Assembly: GCF_004365175.1 (NCBI RefSeq)
Contig: NZ_SOCE01000001.1
Span: 4,719,403 to 4,783,402, forward strand
DNA length: 64,000 nucleotides
Direction: 5' to 3'
Source: Kribbella voronezhensis
GTDB taxonomy: Bacteria > Actinomycetota > Actinomycetes > Propionibacteriales > Kribbellaceae
Numbering within the stretch: the stretch's first letter is position 1; every line of letters starts with the position of its first letter. The notes under the pieces are model-generated. The model had not been told where the DNA came from. It ran no database searches and saw nothing but the letters and a program-made list of their open reading frames with translations. Position numbers and translations under genes: made by a program. Below, in pieces: positions 11,293-20,020 of this stretch.

Positions 11293-11712
11293 ATGCTCAT
11301 CCCCCGCAAGGTCAAGCACCGCAAGCAGCACCACCCGAAGCGCTCCGGCGCTGCCAAGGGCGGTACCACGCTGGCGTTCGGCGACTTCGGCATCCAGGCC
11401 GTCGAGAGCCACTACGTCACGAACCGGCAGATCGAGTCCGCTCGTATCGCGATGACCCGGCACATCAAGCGTGGCGGAAAGGTCTGGATCAACATCTACC
11501 CGGACCGCCCGCTGACCAAGAAGCCTGCCGAGACCCGGATGGGTTCCGGTAAGGGTTCCCCCGAGTGGTGGATCGCGAACGTCAAGTCCGGCCGGGTGAT
11601 GTTCGAACTGTCCGGTGTGGACGAGGACGTCGCTCGCGAGGCCATGCGCCGCGCGATCCACAAGTTGCCGATGAAGTGCCGCTTCATCACCCGAGAGTCA
11701 GGTGAGAACTGA
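11293..11712 (+). CDS. rplP: 50S ribosomal protein L16
   Basis: A protein of 139 residues (MLIPRKVKHRKQHHPKRSG) that organises the A-site side of the 50S subunit. The RMGSGKGSPEWW loop, the usual site of arginine hydroxylation in some bacteria, is intact. Its TGA shares a base with the rpmC ATG. Confidence 0.97.
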   Translation: MLIPRKVKHRKQHHPKRSGAAKGGTTLAFGDFGIQAVESHYVTNRQIESARIAMTRHIKRGGKVWINIYPDRPLTKKPAETRMGSGKGSPEWWIANVKSGRVMFELSGVDEDVAREAMRRAIHKLPMKCRFITRESGEN

Positions 11713-12005
11713 TGGCCATCCTGACCGCCGCCGAACTGCGGAACCTCGGTAAGGACGAGCTTCTGGAGAAGCTCGGAAACGCCAAGGAGGAGCTGTTCAA
11801 CCTCCGGTTCCAGGCTGCCACGGGTCAGCTGGAGTCCCACGGCCGGCTGCGTGCCGTCCGCAAGGACATCGCCCGCATCTACACGGTGCTGACCGAGCGT
11901 GCGCTCGGCATCACCGAAGAGGTCGACTCTGCACCCGCGGCTGAGGCCGATGAGGTTGCCGCCGAGACCGCGGACGACAGCGAGAAGGCTGGGAGCAAGG
12001 CATGA
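11712..12005 (+). CDS. rpmC: 50S ribosomal protein L29 with an acidic tail
   Basis: L29 lies at the tunnel exit beside L23. The 65-residue core (KDELLEKLGNAKEELFNLRFQ, then GRLRAVRKDIARI) is standard. A tail of about 30 residues rich in Ala, Glu and Asp extends it to 97 residues, the opposite charge of the tails on L22 and L17. Overlaps rpsQ by four bases (ATGA). Confidence 0.95.
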   Translation: MAILTAAELRNLGKDELLEKLGNAKEELFNLRFQAATGQLESHGRLRAVRKDIARIYTVLTERALGITEEVDSAPAAEADEVAAETADDSEKAGSKA

Positions 12006-12304
12006 CCGAGAATGCAGCGAAGGACGACACCGTGAGCACGACCCCCGACACGAAGCGCAACAGCCGCAAGACCCGTGAGGGCCTGGTGCTGAGCGACAAG
12101 ATGGACAAGACCGTGACGGTCGAGGTCGAGGACCGGGTCAAGCACAAGCTGTACGGCAAGGTCATCCGCCGCACCAGCAAGCTCAAGGCGCACGACGAGC
12201 AGAACGCCGCCGGCATCGGCGACCGCGTCCTCCTGATGGAGACCCGGCCGCTGTCCGCCACCAAGCGTTGGCGCGTCGTGGAGATCCTCGAGAAGGCGAA
12301 GTAG
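12002..12304 (+). CDS. rpsQ: 30S ribosomal protein S17
   Basis: A protein of 100 residues; the N-terminal 18 are a low-complexity extension and the core starts NSRKTREGLVLSDKMDKTV. S17 is a primary 16S rRNA binder with an OB fold. Overlaps rpmC. A 103-base gap follows before rplN, the only sizeable break inside this long cluster, where a secondary promoter could sit; I see CGAA/TTCG and TCAC/GTGA dyads there but no convincing promoter. Confidence 0.96.
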   Translation: MTENAAKDDTVSTTPDTKRNSRKTREGLVLSDKMDKTVTVEVEDRVKHKLYGKVIRRTSKLKAHDEQNAAGIGDRVLLMETRPLSATKRWRVVEILEKAK

Positions 12305-12407
12305 TCGTCCTGAGGGCACTGCAACGCCCAGCTGTACCCCATCGAAATTATTCGTTCCGCAAGGCTCACGTCAGTGAGAACCAGCGAGACAACCAGGAGA
12401 TCAACAG

Positions 12408-12776
12408 ATGATCCAGCAGGAGTCGCGACTGAAGGTCGCCGACAACACGGGTGCCAAGGAGATCTTGTGCATCCGCGTGCTCGGTGGCTCCGGTCGGCGC
12501 TACGCCGGTGTCGGTGACACGATCGTCGCCACCGTCAAGGACGCGATCCCGGGCGGCGGCGTCAAGAAGGGCGACGTCGTCAAGGCCGTCATCGTTCGTA
12601 CCGTGAAGGAGCGCCGGCGTCCGGACGGCTCCTACATCCGGTTCGACGAGAACGCCGCGGTGATCTTGAAGGCCGACGGTGAGCCGCGTGGTACCCGCAT
12701 CTTCGGGCCGGTCGGCCGGGAGCTGCGCGAGAAGCGCTTCATGAAGATCATCTCGCTCGCTCCGGAGGTGCTCTGA
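12408..12776 (+). CDS. rplN: 50S ribosomal protein L14
   Basis: A protein of 122 residues (MIQQESRLKVADNTGAKEIL), a bridge protein at the 30S interface and the target of the RsfS silencing factor in general. AGGAGATC precedes the ATG. One base separates it from rplX. Typical GxGDxxxVTVKDAIP-like segment (VGDTIVATVKDAIPGG). Confidence 0.97.
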   Translation: MIQQESRLKVADNTGAKEILCIRVLGGSGRRYAGVGDTIVATVKDAIPGGGVKKGDVVKAVIVRTVKERRRPDGSYIRFDENAAVILKADGEPRGTRIFGPVGRELREKRFMKIISLAPEVL

Positions 12777-12777
12777 G

Positions 12778-13170
12778 ATGGCAGCCCAGAAGAAGCTGCA
12801 TGTGAAGAAGGGTGATCTCGTTCGCGTGATCGCCGGTAAGTCCAAGGGTCACGAGGGCAAGATCATCTCGGTGTTGCCCGAGGCCGAGAAGGTCATCGTC
12901 GAAGGCGTGAACCGGGTCAAGAAGCACACCAAGGTGCAGCAGGCCCAGCGCGGCGGCACGACGGGTGGCATCGTCACCCAGGAAGCCCCGATCCACGTCT
13001 CCAACGTGATGCTGCTCGTCGAGACCACCGACGCGGATGGCAAGAAGGTCAAGGTCACCACGCGCGTCGGCTACAACCGCGTCGAGGTGCAGAAGCGGCG
13101 CCCCGACGGTTCGACGTACACCGGGTTCCGCAGCGTGCGTATCTCGCGCCGCACCGGCGAGGAGATCTGA
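12778..13170 (+). CDS. rplX: 50S ribosomal protein L24
   Basis: A protein of 130 residues with the N-terminal KOW motif (KGDLVRVIAGKSKGHEGKII). An assembly initiator for the 50S subunit. It is longer than the common 105 residues by a C-terminal stretch (VEVQKRRPDGSTYTGFR and on), as in other actinobacteria. The TGA and the following rplE ATG overlap by one base. Confidence 0.95.
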   Translation: MAAQKKLHVKKGDLVRVIAGKSKGHEGKIISVLPEAEKVIVEGVNRVKKHTKVQQAQRGGTTGGIVTQEAPIHVSNVMLLVETTDADGKKVKVTTRVGYNRVEVQKRRPDGSTYTGFRSVRISRRTGEEI

Positions 13171-13742
13171 TGACTGCTACGGCAACCGAGACCAAGGTTC
13201 AGCCGCGGCTGAAGACCAAGTACCGCGAGGAGATCGTCGCCAAGCTGCGCGACGAGTTCCAGTTCGACAACGTCATGCAGGTGCCCGGCCTCACCAAGAT
13301 CGTGGTGAACATGGGCGTCGGCGAGGCGGCTCGCGACTCGAAGCTGATCGACGGCGCGATCAAGGACCTGGCCGCGATCACCGGCCAGAAGCCGTCGGTG
13401 ACCAAGGCCCGCAAGTCGATCGCGCAGTTCAAGCTGCGCGAAGGCATGCCGATCGGTGCGCACGTCACGCTGCGCGGCGACCGGATGTGGGAGTTCCTGG
13501 ACCGGCTGCTCGCCTTGGCGCTGCCCCGGATCCGTGACTTCCGTGGCCTGTCGGCGAAGCAGTTCGACGGCAACGGGAACTACACCTTCGGTCTGACCGA
13601 GCAGGTGATGTTCCACGAGATCAACCAGGACCGGATCGACCGGGTCCGCGGGATGGACATCACCGTGGTGACCACCGCCAAGAACGACGACGAGGGGCGC
13701 GCGCTGCTGCGGCAGCTCGGCTTCCCGTTCAAGGAGAACTGA
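13170..13742 (+). CDS. rplE: 50S ribosomal protein L5
   Basis: A protein of 190 residues that binds 5S rRNA and contacts the P-site tRNA T-loop. Contains VMQVPGLTKIVVNMGVGEA and the terminal KNDDEGRALLRQLGFPF, both family hallmarks. ATG overlaps the rplX stop. Confidence 0.97.
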   Translation: MTATATETKVQPRLKTKYREEIVAKLRDEFQFDNVMQVPGLTKIVVNMGVGEAARDSKLIDGAIKDLAAITGQKPSVTKARKSIAQFKLREGMPIGAHVTLRGDRMWEFLDRLLALALPRIRDFRGLSAKQFDGNGNYTFGLTEQVMFHEINQDRIDRVRGMDITVVTTAKNDDEGRALLRQLGFPFKEN

Positions 13743-13743
13743 C

Positions 13744-13929
13744 GTGGCGAAGACAGCACTCAAGGTCAAGCAGGCCCGGAAGCCGAAGTTCGCGGTGCGC
13801 GGTTACACCCGTTGCCAGCGCTGCGGCCGGCCCAAGGCCGTCTTCCGCAAGTTCGGCCTGTGCCGGATCTGCCTGCGGGAGATGGCGCACCGGGGCGAGC
13901 TGCCCGGCGTCACCAAGTCCAGCTGGTGA
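13744..13929 (+). CDS. rpsZ: 30S ribosomal protein S14, zinc-binding type Z
   Basis: A protein of 61 residues with GTG start (MAKTALKVKQARKPKF). The four cysteines of the zinc ribbon are present: CQRC and, 13 residues on, CRIC. This is the zinc-dependent (C+) form usual in the spc operon; a zinc-free S14 paralogue would be expected elsewhere under Zur control. It follows rplE after one base. The next gene begins 97 bases later. Confidence 0.95.
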   Translation: MAKTALKVKQARKPKFAVRGYTRCQRCGRPKAVFRKFGLCRICLREMAHRGELPGVTKSSW

Positions 13930-14026
13930 CCCACCGCTTCTCCAGCACCGATCTTTTCTCCAACCACCATCTAGTCACCGTAGGTCGCCGGCCGGCGAAA
14001 CCACGGCGGGAAAGAGGCCCCAGGCC

Positions 14027-14434
14027 ATGACGATGACCGACCCGATCGCAGACATGCTGACACGTCTGCGCAACGCCAACCAGGCGTATCACGAGTCGAC
14101 CCAGATGCCGTACAGCAAGATCAAGCAGGGCATTGCCGACATCCTTCAGCAGGAGGGTTACATCTCCTCCTACAAGGTCGAGGAGCCCAAGGAGGGCACC
14201 GTCGGCAAGACCCTCGTGGTGGACCTGAAGTTCGGTCCGAGCCGCGAGCGCTCGATCGCCGGTGTCCGGCGGATCAGCAAGCCCGGTCTGCGGGTGTACG
14301 CGAAGTCGACCAACCTGCCCAAGGTGCTCGGTGGCCTCGGCGTCGCGATCATCTCGACGTCGCAGGGATTGCTGACGGACCGGCAGGCCAAGCACAAGGG
14401 CGTTGGCGGGGAAGTCCTCGCCTACGTCTGGTGA
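14027..14434 (+). CDS. rpsH: 30S ribosomal protein S8
   Basis: A protein of 135 residues starting MTMTDPIADMLTRLRNANQ. Binds helix 21 of 16S rRNA and in enterobacteria is the spc operon regulator. The C-terminal STSQGLLTDRQAKHKGVGGEVLAYVW segment is canonical. A 97-base spacer separates it from rpsZ, with no clear regulatory signal that I can name. Confidence 0.97.
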   Translation: MTMTDPIADMLTRLRNANQAYHESTQMPYSKIKQGIADILQQEGYISSYKVEEPKEGTVGKTLVVDLKFGPSRERSIAGVRRISKPGLRVYAKSTNLPKVLGGLGVAIISTSQGLLTDRQAKHKGVGGEVLAYVW

Positions 14435-14461
14435 CGAAGAACCGGAAGGAGGACCACTCTC

Positions 14462-15004
14462 ATGTCTCGCATCGGTAAGCTCCCGATCACGGTCCCGTCC
14501 GGCGTCGACGTCACGATCGACGGCCAGACGGTCACCGTGAAGGGCCCCAAGGGTCAGCTCTCGCACGTTGTTGCGGAGCCCATCGTGGTCGGTCGCGACG
14601 AGGACGGCACCATCGCCGTCTCGCGTCCGGACGACCAGCGCAAGAGCAAGGAACTGCACGGCCTGTCCCGCACCCTGATCGCCAACCTGGTGACCGGCGT
14701 GACGGACGGCTACGAGAAGAAGCTCGAGATCGTCGGCGTCGGTTACCGCGTCCTGTCCAAGGGCCCGGGCACGCTGGAGTTCTCGCTCGGCTACAGCCAC
14801 ACCATCACGGTGGAGGCGCCGGAAGGCATCACCTTCGTGGTGGAGTCGCCGACCAAGTTCTCGGTGCAGGGAATCGACAAGCAGTCGGTCGGTGAGGTCG
14901 CCGCGAACATCCGCAAGCTGCGCAAGCCTGAGCCCTACAAGGGCAAGGGTGTGCGGTACGCGGGCGAGCAGGTGCGCCGCAAGGTCGGAAAGGCTGGTAA
15001 GTAA
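14462..15004 (+). CDS. rplF: 50S ribosomal protein L6
   Basis: A protein of 180 residues (MSRIGKLPITVPSGVDVTID) near the factor-binding site. Two repeated alpha/beta modules; the C-terminal EPYKGKGVRYAGEQVRRK signature is intact. Preceded by GGAAGGAGG-like sequence about 11 bases upstream. Confidence 0.97.
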   Translation: MSRIGKLPITVPSGVDVTIDGQTVTVKGPKGQLSHVVAEPIVVGRDEDGTIAVSRPDDQRKSKELHGLSRTLIANLVTGVTDGYEKKLEIVGVGYRVLSKGPGTLEFSLGYSHTITVEAPEGITFVVESPTKFSVQGIDKQSVGEVAANIRKLRKPEPYKGKGVRYAGEQVRRKVGKAGK

Positions 15005-15006
15005 CC

Positions 15007-15390
15007 ATGGCGATCGGATTGCGCCACAACAAGCACTCCGCCAAGAAGACCTCTTCCCGGCTGCGTCGTCAGATCCGCGTCCGTAAGAAGGTCAACGGCA
15101 CGGCCGACCGGCCGCGCCTGGTGGTCAGCAAGTCCTCGAAGCACCTGTTCGCTCAGGTCATCGACGACGTCGCCGGCGTCACCCTGGTCTCGGCCTCCAC
15201 GATGGAGTCGGACCTGCGGGGCGCGGAGGCGAACAAGACGGACAAGGCCAAGACCGTGGGTGGGCTCATCGCCGACCGCGCCAAGGCCGCCGGTATCGAC
15301 TCGGTCGTCTTCGACCGGGCCGGGAACAAGTACCACGGCCGGATCGCGGCCCTGGCCGACGCCGCCCGTGAGGGCGGCCTCGGCTTCTGA
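15007..15390 (+). CDS. rplR: 50S ribosomal protein L18
   Basis: A protein of 127 residues that carries 5S rRNA into the 50S subunit together with L5. Basic N terminus (SAKKTSSRLRRQIRVRKKV) and the C-terminal FDRAGNKYHGRIAALADAAR segment are typical. Two bases after rplF. Confidence 0.97.
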   Translation: MAIGLRHNKHSAKKTSSRLRRQIRVRKKVNGTADRPRLVVSKSSKHLFAQVIDDVAGVTLVSASTMESDLRGAEANKTDKAKTVGGLIADRAKAAGIDSVVFDRAGNKYHGRIAALADAAREGGLGF

Positions 15391-15423
15391 CATGGCGACA
15401 CAAAAGGAAGAAGGTAGTTCGAA

Positions 15424-16023
15424 ATGAGCGGAGGCCAGCAGCGTCGCGGAGGCGGCGCCGGTGGTGAGCGCCGTGGCCGTGACGGTGGTCGCGGTCAGGC
15501 AGCTGACAAGACCGCCTACATCGAGCGCGTGGTAGCCATCAACCGTGTTGCCAAGGTCGTGAAGGGTGGTCGTCGCTTCAGCTTCACCGCCCTCGTGGTC
15601 GTCGGCGACGGTGAAGGCACCGTCGGTGTGGGGTACGGAAAGGCCAAGGAGGTGCCCGCGGCGATCGCCAAGGGTGTCGAGGAGGCCAAGAAGGCATTCT
15701 TCAAGGTGCCGAGGATCCAGGGCACCATCCCGCACCCGGTCCAGGGCGAGAAGGCCGCAGGCGTTGTCATGCTGCGTCCGGCCGCTCCCGGTACCGGTGT
15801 GATCGCGGGTGGTTCGGCGCGCGCGGTACTGGAGTGCGCCGGGATCCACGACATCCTGAGCAAGTCGCTGGGGTCCTCGAACGCGATCAACGTGGTGCAC
15901 GCCACGGTGGCCGCGCTGCAGGCCCTGGAGACCCCGGAGGCCGTGGCCGCACGTCGCGGCATGCCGGTCGAGCACGTCGCTCCGGCGGCTCTGCTGAAGG
16001 CGCGGGCGGAGGTCGCATCCTGA
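15424..16023 (+). CDS. rpsE: 30S ribosomal protein S5
   Basis: A protein of 199 residues with a Gly/Arg-rich N-terminal tail (GGQQRRGGGAGGERRGRDGG) before the dsRNA-binding domain (IERVVAINRVAKVVKGGRRF). S5 shapes the mRNA entry and translational fidelity. C-terminal domain with GVIAGGSARAVLE. GGAAGAAGG precedes the ATG. One-base overlap with rpmD. Confidence 0.97.
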   Translation: MSGGQQRRGGGAGGERRGRDGGRGQAADKTAYIERVVAINRVAKVVKGGRRFSFTALVVVGDGEGTVGVGYGKAKEVPAAIAKGVEEAKKAFFKVPRIQGTIPHPVQGEKAAGVVMLRPAAPGTGVIAGGSARAVLECAGIHDILSKSLGSSNAINVVHATVAALQALETPEAVAARRGMPVEHVAPAALLKARAEVAS

Positions 16024-16205
16024 TGGCACGCTTGAAGGTGACCCAGACCCGTTCCGGCATCGGTGGCAAGCAGAACCAGCGCGACACGCTGCGCACCCTG
16101 GGCGTCAAGCGGATCGGCGACACCGCCGTCCACGAGGACAAGCCCGAGGTTCGCGGCATGGTGCGTGCGGTTCGCCACCTCATCACCGTCGAAGAGGTTG
16201 ACTGA
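16023..16205 (+). CDS. rpmD: 50S ribosomal protein L30
   Basis: A protein of 60 residues (MARLKVTQTRSGIGGKQNQ), a non-essential 50S protein usual in this position. The conserved DTLRTLGVKRIGDTAVHED block fits the family. Starts in the rpsE stop (TGATG) and ends one base before the rplO ATG. Confidence 0.96.
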   Translation: MARLKVTQTRSGIGGKQNQRDTLRTLGVKRIGDTAVHEDKPEVRGMVRAVRHLITVEEVD

Positions 16206-16206
16206 C

Positions 16207-16647
16207 ATGACGCTCAAGGTTCATCACCTGCGTCCGGCGCCCGGAGCCAAGACCGCCAAGACCCGTGTGGGTCGTGGTGAGGGCAGCAAGGGCAAGACGG
16301 CCGGCCGCGGTACCAAGGGCAGCAAGGCCCGCAACAACATCCCCGAAGGCTTCGAGGGTGGTCAGATGCCGCTGCACATGCGGCTGCCGAAGCTGAAGGG
16401 CTTCAAGAGCAGGAACCGAGTGGAGTTCCAGGTCGTTAACCTGGACAAGCTCGGACAGCTCTTCCCCGAAGGTGGCGAGATCGGCGTTGCCGACCTGGTC
16501 GCCAAGGGTGCGGTCCGGCCCAGTCTCCCGGTGAAGGTGCTGGGCGACGGCGAGCTTACCGTTGCACTGCAGGTTTCGGTTCACAAGTTCTCGAAGTCCG
16601 CCAAGGAGAAGATCGCGGCGGCCGGGGGAACCACCACCGAGGTGTGA
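16207..16647 (+). CDS. rplO: 50S ribosomal protein L15
   Basis: A protein of 146 residues starting MTLKVHHLRPAPGAKTAKT. L15 is a late-assembly, Gly-rich 50S protein; GRGEGSKGKTAGRGTKGSKAR is its rRNA-binding arm. ATG 16207 fits the family N terminus; the longer open frame upstream lies within rpmD. A large double hairpin follows, making this the end of the spc transcript or at least an attenuation point before secY. Confidence 0.96.
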   Translation: MTLKVHHLRPAPGAKTAKTRVGRGEGSKGKTAGRGTKGSKARNNIPEGFEGGQMPLHMRLPKLKGFKSRNRVEFQVVNLDKLGQLFPEGGEIGVADLVAKGAVRPSLPVKVLGDGELTVALQVSVHKFSKSAKEKIAAAGGTTTEV

Positions 16648-16650
16648 GTG

Positions 16651-16709
16651 CCAGGGCTCGTGCGAGCCAGCGTTTGTTATTGTCACGCTGGAGTTCGGAC
16701 GAGCCCTGG
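16651..16709 (+). terminator. nested double hairpin between rplO and secY
   Basis: Outer arms 16651-16661 and 16699-16709 (11 bp) enclose a second perfect stem, 16667-16673 with 16685-16691. It starts three bases after the rplO stop. It would separate expression of ribosomal proteins from secY-adk-map, either as a terminator or as partial attenuation. Confidence 0.7.
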
Positions 16710-16780
16710 TTCGTCTCTTGCCCAGCTGCTTTGCTAGGCCCCTGCCCTGACCGGGCACGGGAAACTTGTGGGAGGACAGG

Positions 16781-18082
16781 GTGTTAGGCGCCTTTGCCAA
16801 CGCGTTCAAGACTCCGGACCTGCGCCGGAAGATCTTGTTCGTGCTCTTCATTGTCGTGATCTTCCGGATCGGTTCGGTCGTGCCGGCGCCTGGCGTCAAC
16901 GTCAAGTCGCTGAACACGTGTCTGAAAGCAGCCACGTCGGGTCAGAACGCGAACCTGTACAACCTGATCAACCTGTTCTCCGGTGGGGCGCTGCTCCAGC
17001 TCGCGGTCTTCGCGCTGGGCATCATGCCGTACATCACCGCCAGCATCATTCTGCAGCTGCTCACCGTGGTCATCCCGCGGCTGGAGTCGCTGAAGAAGGA
17101 AGGCCAGGCGGGGCAGACCAAGATCACCCAGTACACCCGGTTCCTCACCGTCGGCCTGGCGATCCTGCAGGCGACCGCGTTCGTGGCGCTGGCGCGCACC
17201 CCCGGCCGGCTCTTCCCGAGCTGCCAGGAGCCGCTGCTGCACAACGACAAGTGGTTCACCGTCGTGGTGATGGTGCTCACGATGACCGCCGGTACCGGCG
17301 TGATCATGTGGCTCGGTGAGCTGATCACCGACCGTGGTGTCGGCAACGGCATGTCGATCCTGATCTTCACCCAGATCGTCGCCACCTTCCCGACGCAGCT
17401 GTGGAACATCCGCAAGCAGAAGGGCATCGGCACCTTCATCGTCGTGCTCGCCATCGGCCTGGTGATCATGGCGGCCGTCATCTTCATCGAGCAGGCGCAG
17501 CGCCGGATCCCGGTCCAGTACGCCAAGCGCATGGTCGGCCGGAAGATGTTCGGCGGCACCTCCACCTACATCCCGCTGAAGGTGAACCAGGCCGGCGTCA
17601 TCCCGGTCATCTTCGCCTCGAGCCTGCTCTATCTGCCGGTGCTGGTCAGCCAGTTCAAATCGCAGGAGAAATGGGCCCAGTGGATCCAGGGCAACCTGGT
17701 CAAGGGCGATCACCCGATCTACATGGTGACGTATGTCGCCCTCATCATCTTCTTCACGTACTTCTATGTCTCGATTACCTTCAATCCGAAGGAAGTTGCA
17801 GACAACATGAAGAAGTACGGCGGCTTCATCCCCGGGATCCGGGCGGGCCGGCCGACCGAGGAGTACCTCTCCTACGTCCTGTCCCGCATCACGCTGCCGG
17901 GGGCGATCTACCTCGCGGTGATCTCGATGATCCCGTTGGTCGCCCTGGTGCTCTTGAACGCCAGCCAGAACTTCCCGTTCGGTGGAACGTCGATCCTGAT
18001 CATGGTCGGCGTCGGACTGGACACGGTGAAGCAGATCGAGAGTCAGCTGCAGCAGCGTAACTACGAAGGGTTCCTGCGCTGA
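16781..18082 (+). CDS. secY: preprotein translocase subunit SecY
   Basis: The channel subunit of the SecYEG translocon, 433 residues with ten hydrophobic segments. I start it at GTG 16781 (VLGAFANAFKTPDLRRK), which fits the family N terminus and has GGAGGA a few bases upstream; the frame extends to a TTG at 16766 but adds nothing conserved. Plug and hinge regions, and the cytosolic loop KYGGFIPGIRAGRPT used for SecA and ribosome binding, are present. Its stop overlaps the adk ATG by one base, the usual secY-adk-map order. Confidence 0.96.
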   Translation: MLGAFANAFKTPDLRRKILFVLFIVVIFRIGSVVPAPGVNVKSLNTCLKAATSGQNANLYNLINLFSGGALLQLAVFALGIMPYITASIILQLLTVVIPRLESLKKEGQAGQTKITQYTRFLTVGLAILQATAFVALARTPGRLFPSCQEPLLHNDKWFTVVVMVLTMTAGTGVIMWLGELITDRGVGNGMSILIFTQIVATFPTQLWNIRKQKGIGTFIVVLAIGLVIMAAVIFIEQAQRRIPVQYAKRMVGRKMFGGTSTYIPLKVNQAGVIPVIFASSLLYLPVLVSQFKSQEKWAQWIQGNLVKGDHPIYMVTYVALIIFFTYFYVSITFNPKEVADNMKKYGGFIPGIRAGRPTEEYLSYVLSRITLPGAIYLAVISMIPLVALVLLNASQNFPFGGTSILIMVGVGLDTVKQIESQLQQRNYEGFLR

Positions 18083-18654
18083 TGAGAATGTTGCTGATGG
18101 GTCCGCCCGGGGCGGGTAAGGGTACGCAGGCAAAGGTGCTTGCGGACCGGCTCGGCATCCCGGCTGTTTCCACCGGCGACATCTTCCGTGCGAACGTCAA
18201 GGACGAGACCCCGCTGGGGCTCGAGGCGAAGCGCTACATGGACGCGGGCAACTACGTGCCGGACGAGGTCACCAATGCGATGGTGCGCGACCGGCTCTCC
18301 GACGCGGACGCGGGGGAGGGGTTCCTGCTCGACGGGTACCCCCGCACCCTGCCCCAGGTCGGCACCCTGGACGACATCCTGGCCGAGCACGGCCACAAGC
18401 TCGACGCCGTGGTCGCGCTGATCGCCGACACCGACGTGCTGGTGGACCGGATGCTGCGCCGGGCCAAGACCGACGGCCGGGCGGACGACTCCGAAGAGGT
18501 CGTCCGGCACCGTCAGGACGTGTACGCCGCCGAGACCAAGCCGCTGCTGCAGGTGTACGCCCAGCGCGGCCTGCTGGTCGAGGTCGACGGCGTGGGCGAG
18601 ATCGACGAGGTCAGCGAGCGCGTGCTGGCCGCCCTCAAGTCACTGACCGAGTGA
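18082..18654 (+). CDS. adk: adenylate kinase (short LID form)
   Basis: Interconverts ATP + AMP and 2 ADP. 190 residues: P-loop GPPGAGKGT at 7-15, AMP-binding STGDIFR, and DGYPRTLPQ in the core. The LID is the short form (RRAKTDGRADD) without zinc ligands, as in many actinobacteria. Translationally coupled to secY. Confidence 0.97.
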   Translation: MRMLLMGPPGAGKGTQAKVLADRLGIPAVSTGDIFRANVKDETPLGLEAKRYMDAGNYVPDEVTNAMVRDRLSDADAGEGFLLDGYPRTLPQVGTLDDILAEHGHKLDAVVALIADTDVLVDRMLRRAKTDGRADDSEEVVRHRQDVYAAETKPLLQVYAQRGLLVEVDGVGEIDEVSERVLAALKSLTE

Positions 18655-18660
18655 CCTGCG

Positions 18661-19485
18661 GTGATTTTCAAGGACCGCGGGATCGAACTGAAGACCCGCG
18701 AACAGATCGTCGCGATGCGTGCGGCCGGCCTCGTGGTCGGCCGCACCCTCGAACTGCTCCGCTCCGAGGTCCGGCCCGGCATCACCACCGGCGACCTGGA
18801 CGCGATCGCCGAGGACAGCATCCGGTCGGCCGGCGCGACACCGTCGTTCAAGGGCTATCACGGCTTCACCGGCTCGATCTGCGCGTCGGTGAACGACGAG
18901 ATCGTGCACGGCATCCCCGGTGACCGGGTGCTGGCAGAGGGCGACCTGATCTCGATCGACTGTGGCGCGATCGTGAACGGCTGGCACGGCGACGCGGCGA
19001 TCACCGTCGGTGTCGGCGAAACGGCTCCCGAGCTGCTCGAGCTGGCCCGGATCTGCGAGGAGTCGATGTGGCGCGGCTTCGCGGCCGCCCGGCTCGGTGG
19101 CCGGCTGACCGACATCTCGGCTGCCGTCGAGCAGCACGTACGCGCCAACTCGTCGTACGGGATCGTCGAGGACTTCGTCGGGCACGGGATCGGGTCGGCG
19201 ATGCACCAGCCGCCGAACGTGCCGAACTACGGCAAGGCCGGCCGGGGTCCCAAGCTGGTCGAGGGGCTCGCACTCGCGGTGGAGCCGATGCTCACCCTCG
19301 GCAAGCAGGACAATCACACACTCGAGGACGACTGGACCGTCGTCACCGATGACGGCACGGTCGCTGCGCACACCGAGCACACGTTCACGTTGACCCCGCA
19401 GGGTCCGTGGGTTCTGACCGCCCTCGACGGCGGTGAGGCGAAGCTCAAGGAGCTCGGCGTCACCTTCGGTCCGCTGGCCGACTGA
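18661..19485 (+). CDS. map: methionine aminopeptidase type I
   Basis: Removes the initiator methionine from nascent proteins. 274 residues, GTG start (MIFKDRGIELKTREQIVAMR). Metal ligands of the pita-bread fold are visible: the Asp in LISIDCGAIVNGW, the second Asp in GDAAITVGVG, the His in GHGIGSAMHQPP, and the Glu pair in AVEPML and TEHTFT. Six bases after adk. The gene ends the secY-adk-map group. Confidence 0.96.
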   Translation: MIFKDRGIELKTREQIVAMRAAGLVVGRTLELLRSEVRPGITTGDLDAIAEDSIRSAGATPSFKGYHGFTGSICASVNDEIVHGIPGDRVLAEGDLISIDCGAIVNGWHGDAAITVGVGETAPELLELARICEESMWRGFAAARLGGRLTDISAAVEQHVRANSSYGIVEDFVGHGIGSAMHQPPNVPNYGKAGRGPKLVEGLALAVEPMLTLGKQDNHTLEDDWTVVTDDGTVAAHTEHTFTLTPQGPWVLTALDGGEAKLKELGVTFGPLAD

Positions 19486-19567
19486 CGCAGGAGCGTATGG
19501 GAGTACTACGCCGGGGTCCGTCCGTCGGGGGACGCGGTGCGCTCCCGGGCTGAGGCACACTTGAGAC

Positions 19568-20020
19568 ATGCCCAGTCAGTACCAGCCCCACCAGCGTTTC
19601 ACCGAGGCCGACCGCGACAAGATCGCCGGCCGGCTGCGCGACGCCTTCGCCGACGGCCGGCTGGACCAGCCCGAGTTCAGCTCGCGGCTCGACCAGCTGT
19701 ACACCGTCCAGACGTACGGCGAGCTGGAACCGCTGGTGCGCGACCTTCCCCCGGTCCGGACCTACCAGACCCCGGCGAACGTGCAGGACGTCGCGCCGGC
19801 GCCCGCCCCCGGGCAGTTCCCCGAACGGCAGCGGAACAAGCAGGCGCAGCAGCACGGCCGGCGCAACCTGGGCGGCTTCACCGGCATCGTCATGATCAAC
19901 GTGGTCATCTGGTTCGTGATCGGGTTGGGCAACGGCGGCCACTGGCCGCACTTCTGGCCCGTCTGGCTGCTGATCCCGTGGGCGATCATCGCCATTGGCC
20001 AGCTCGGAAAGCGACGTTGA
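19568..20020 (+). CDS. DUF1707 domain membrane protein
   Basis: 150 residues. The N-terminal 55 residues are a DUF1707 domain (FTEADRDKIAGRLRDAFADGRLDQPEF then LDQLYTVQTYGEL), a small actinobacterial domain with the characteristic R-L-x-x-A-F-x-x-G-R-L pattern. After a Pro/Gln-rich linker two hydrophobic segments follow (IVMINVVIWFVIGLG and WPVWLLIPWAIIAIG), i.e. a 2TM membrane anchor. The function of DUF1707 is not established; it often marks small proteins near cell-envelope or signalling genes. Ends in TTGA, overlapping the next gene. Confidence 0.8.
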   Translation: MPSQYQPHQRFTEADRDKIAGRLRDAFADGRLDQPEFSSRLDQLYTVQTYGELEPLVRDLPPVRTYQTPANVQDVAPAPAPGQFPERQRNKQAQQHGRRNLGGFTGIVMINVVIWFVIGLGNGGHWPHFWPVWLLIPWAIIAIGQLGKRR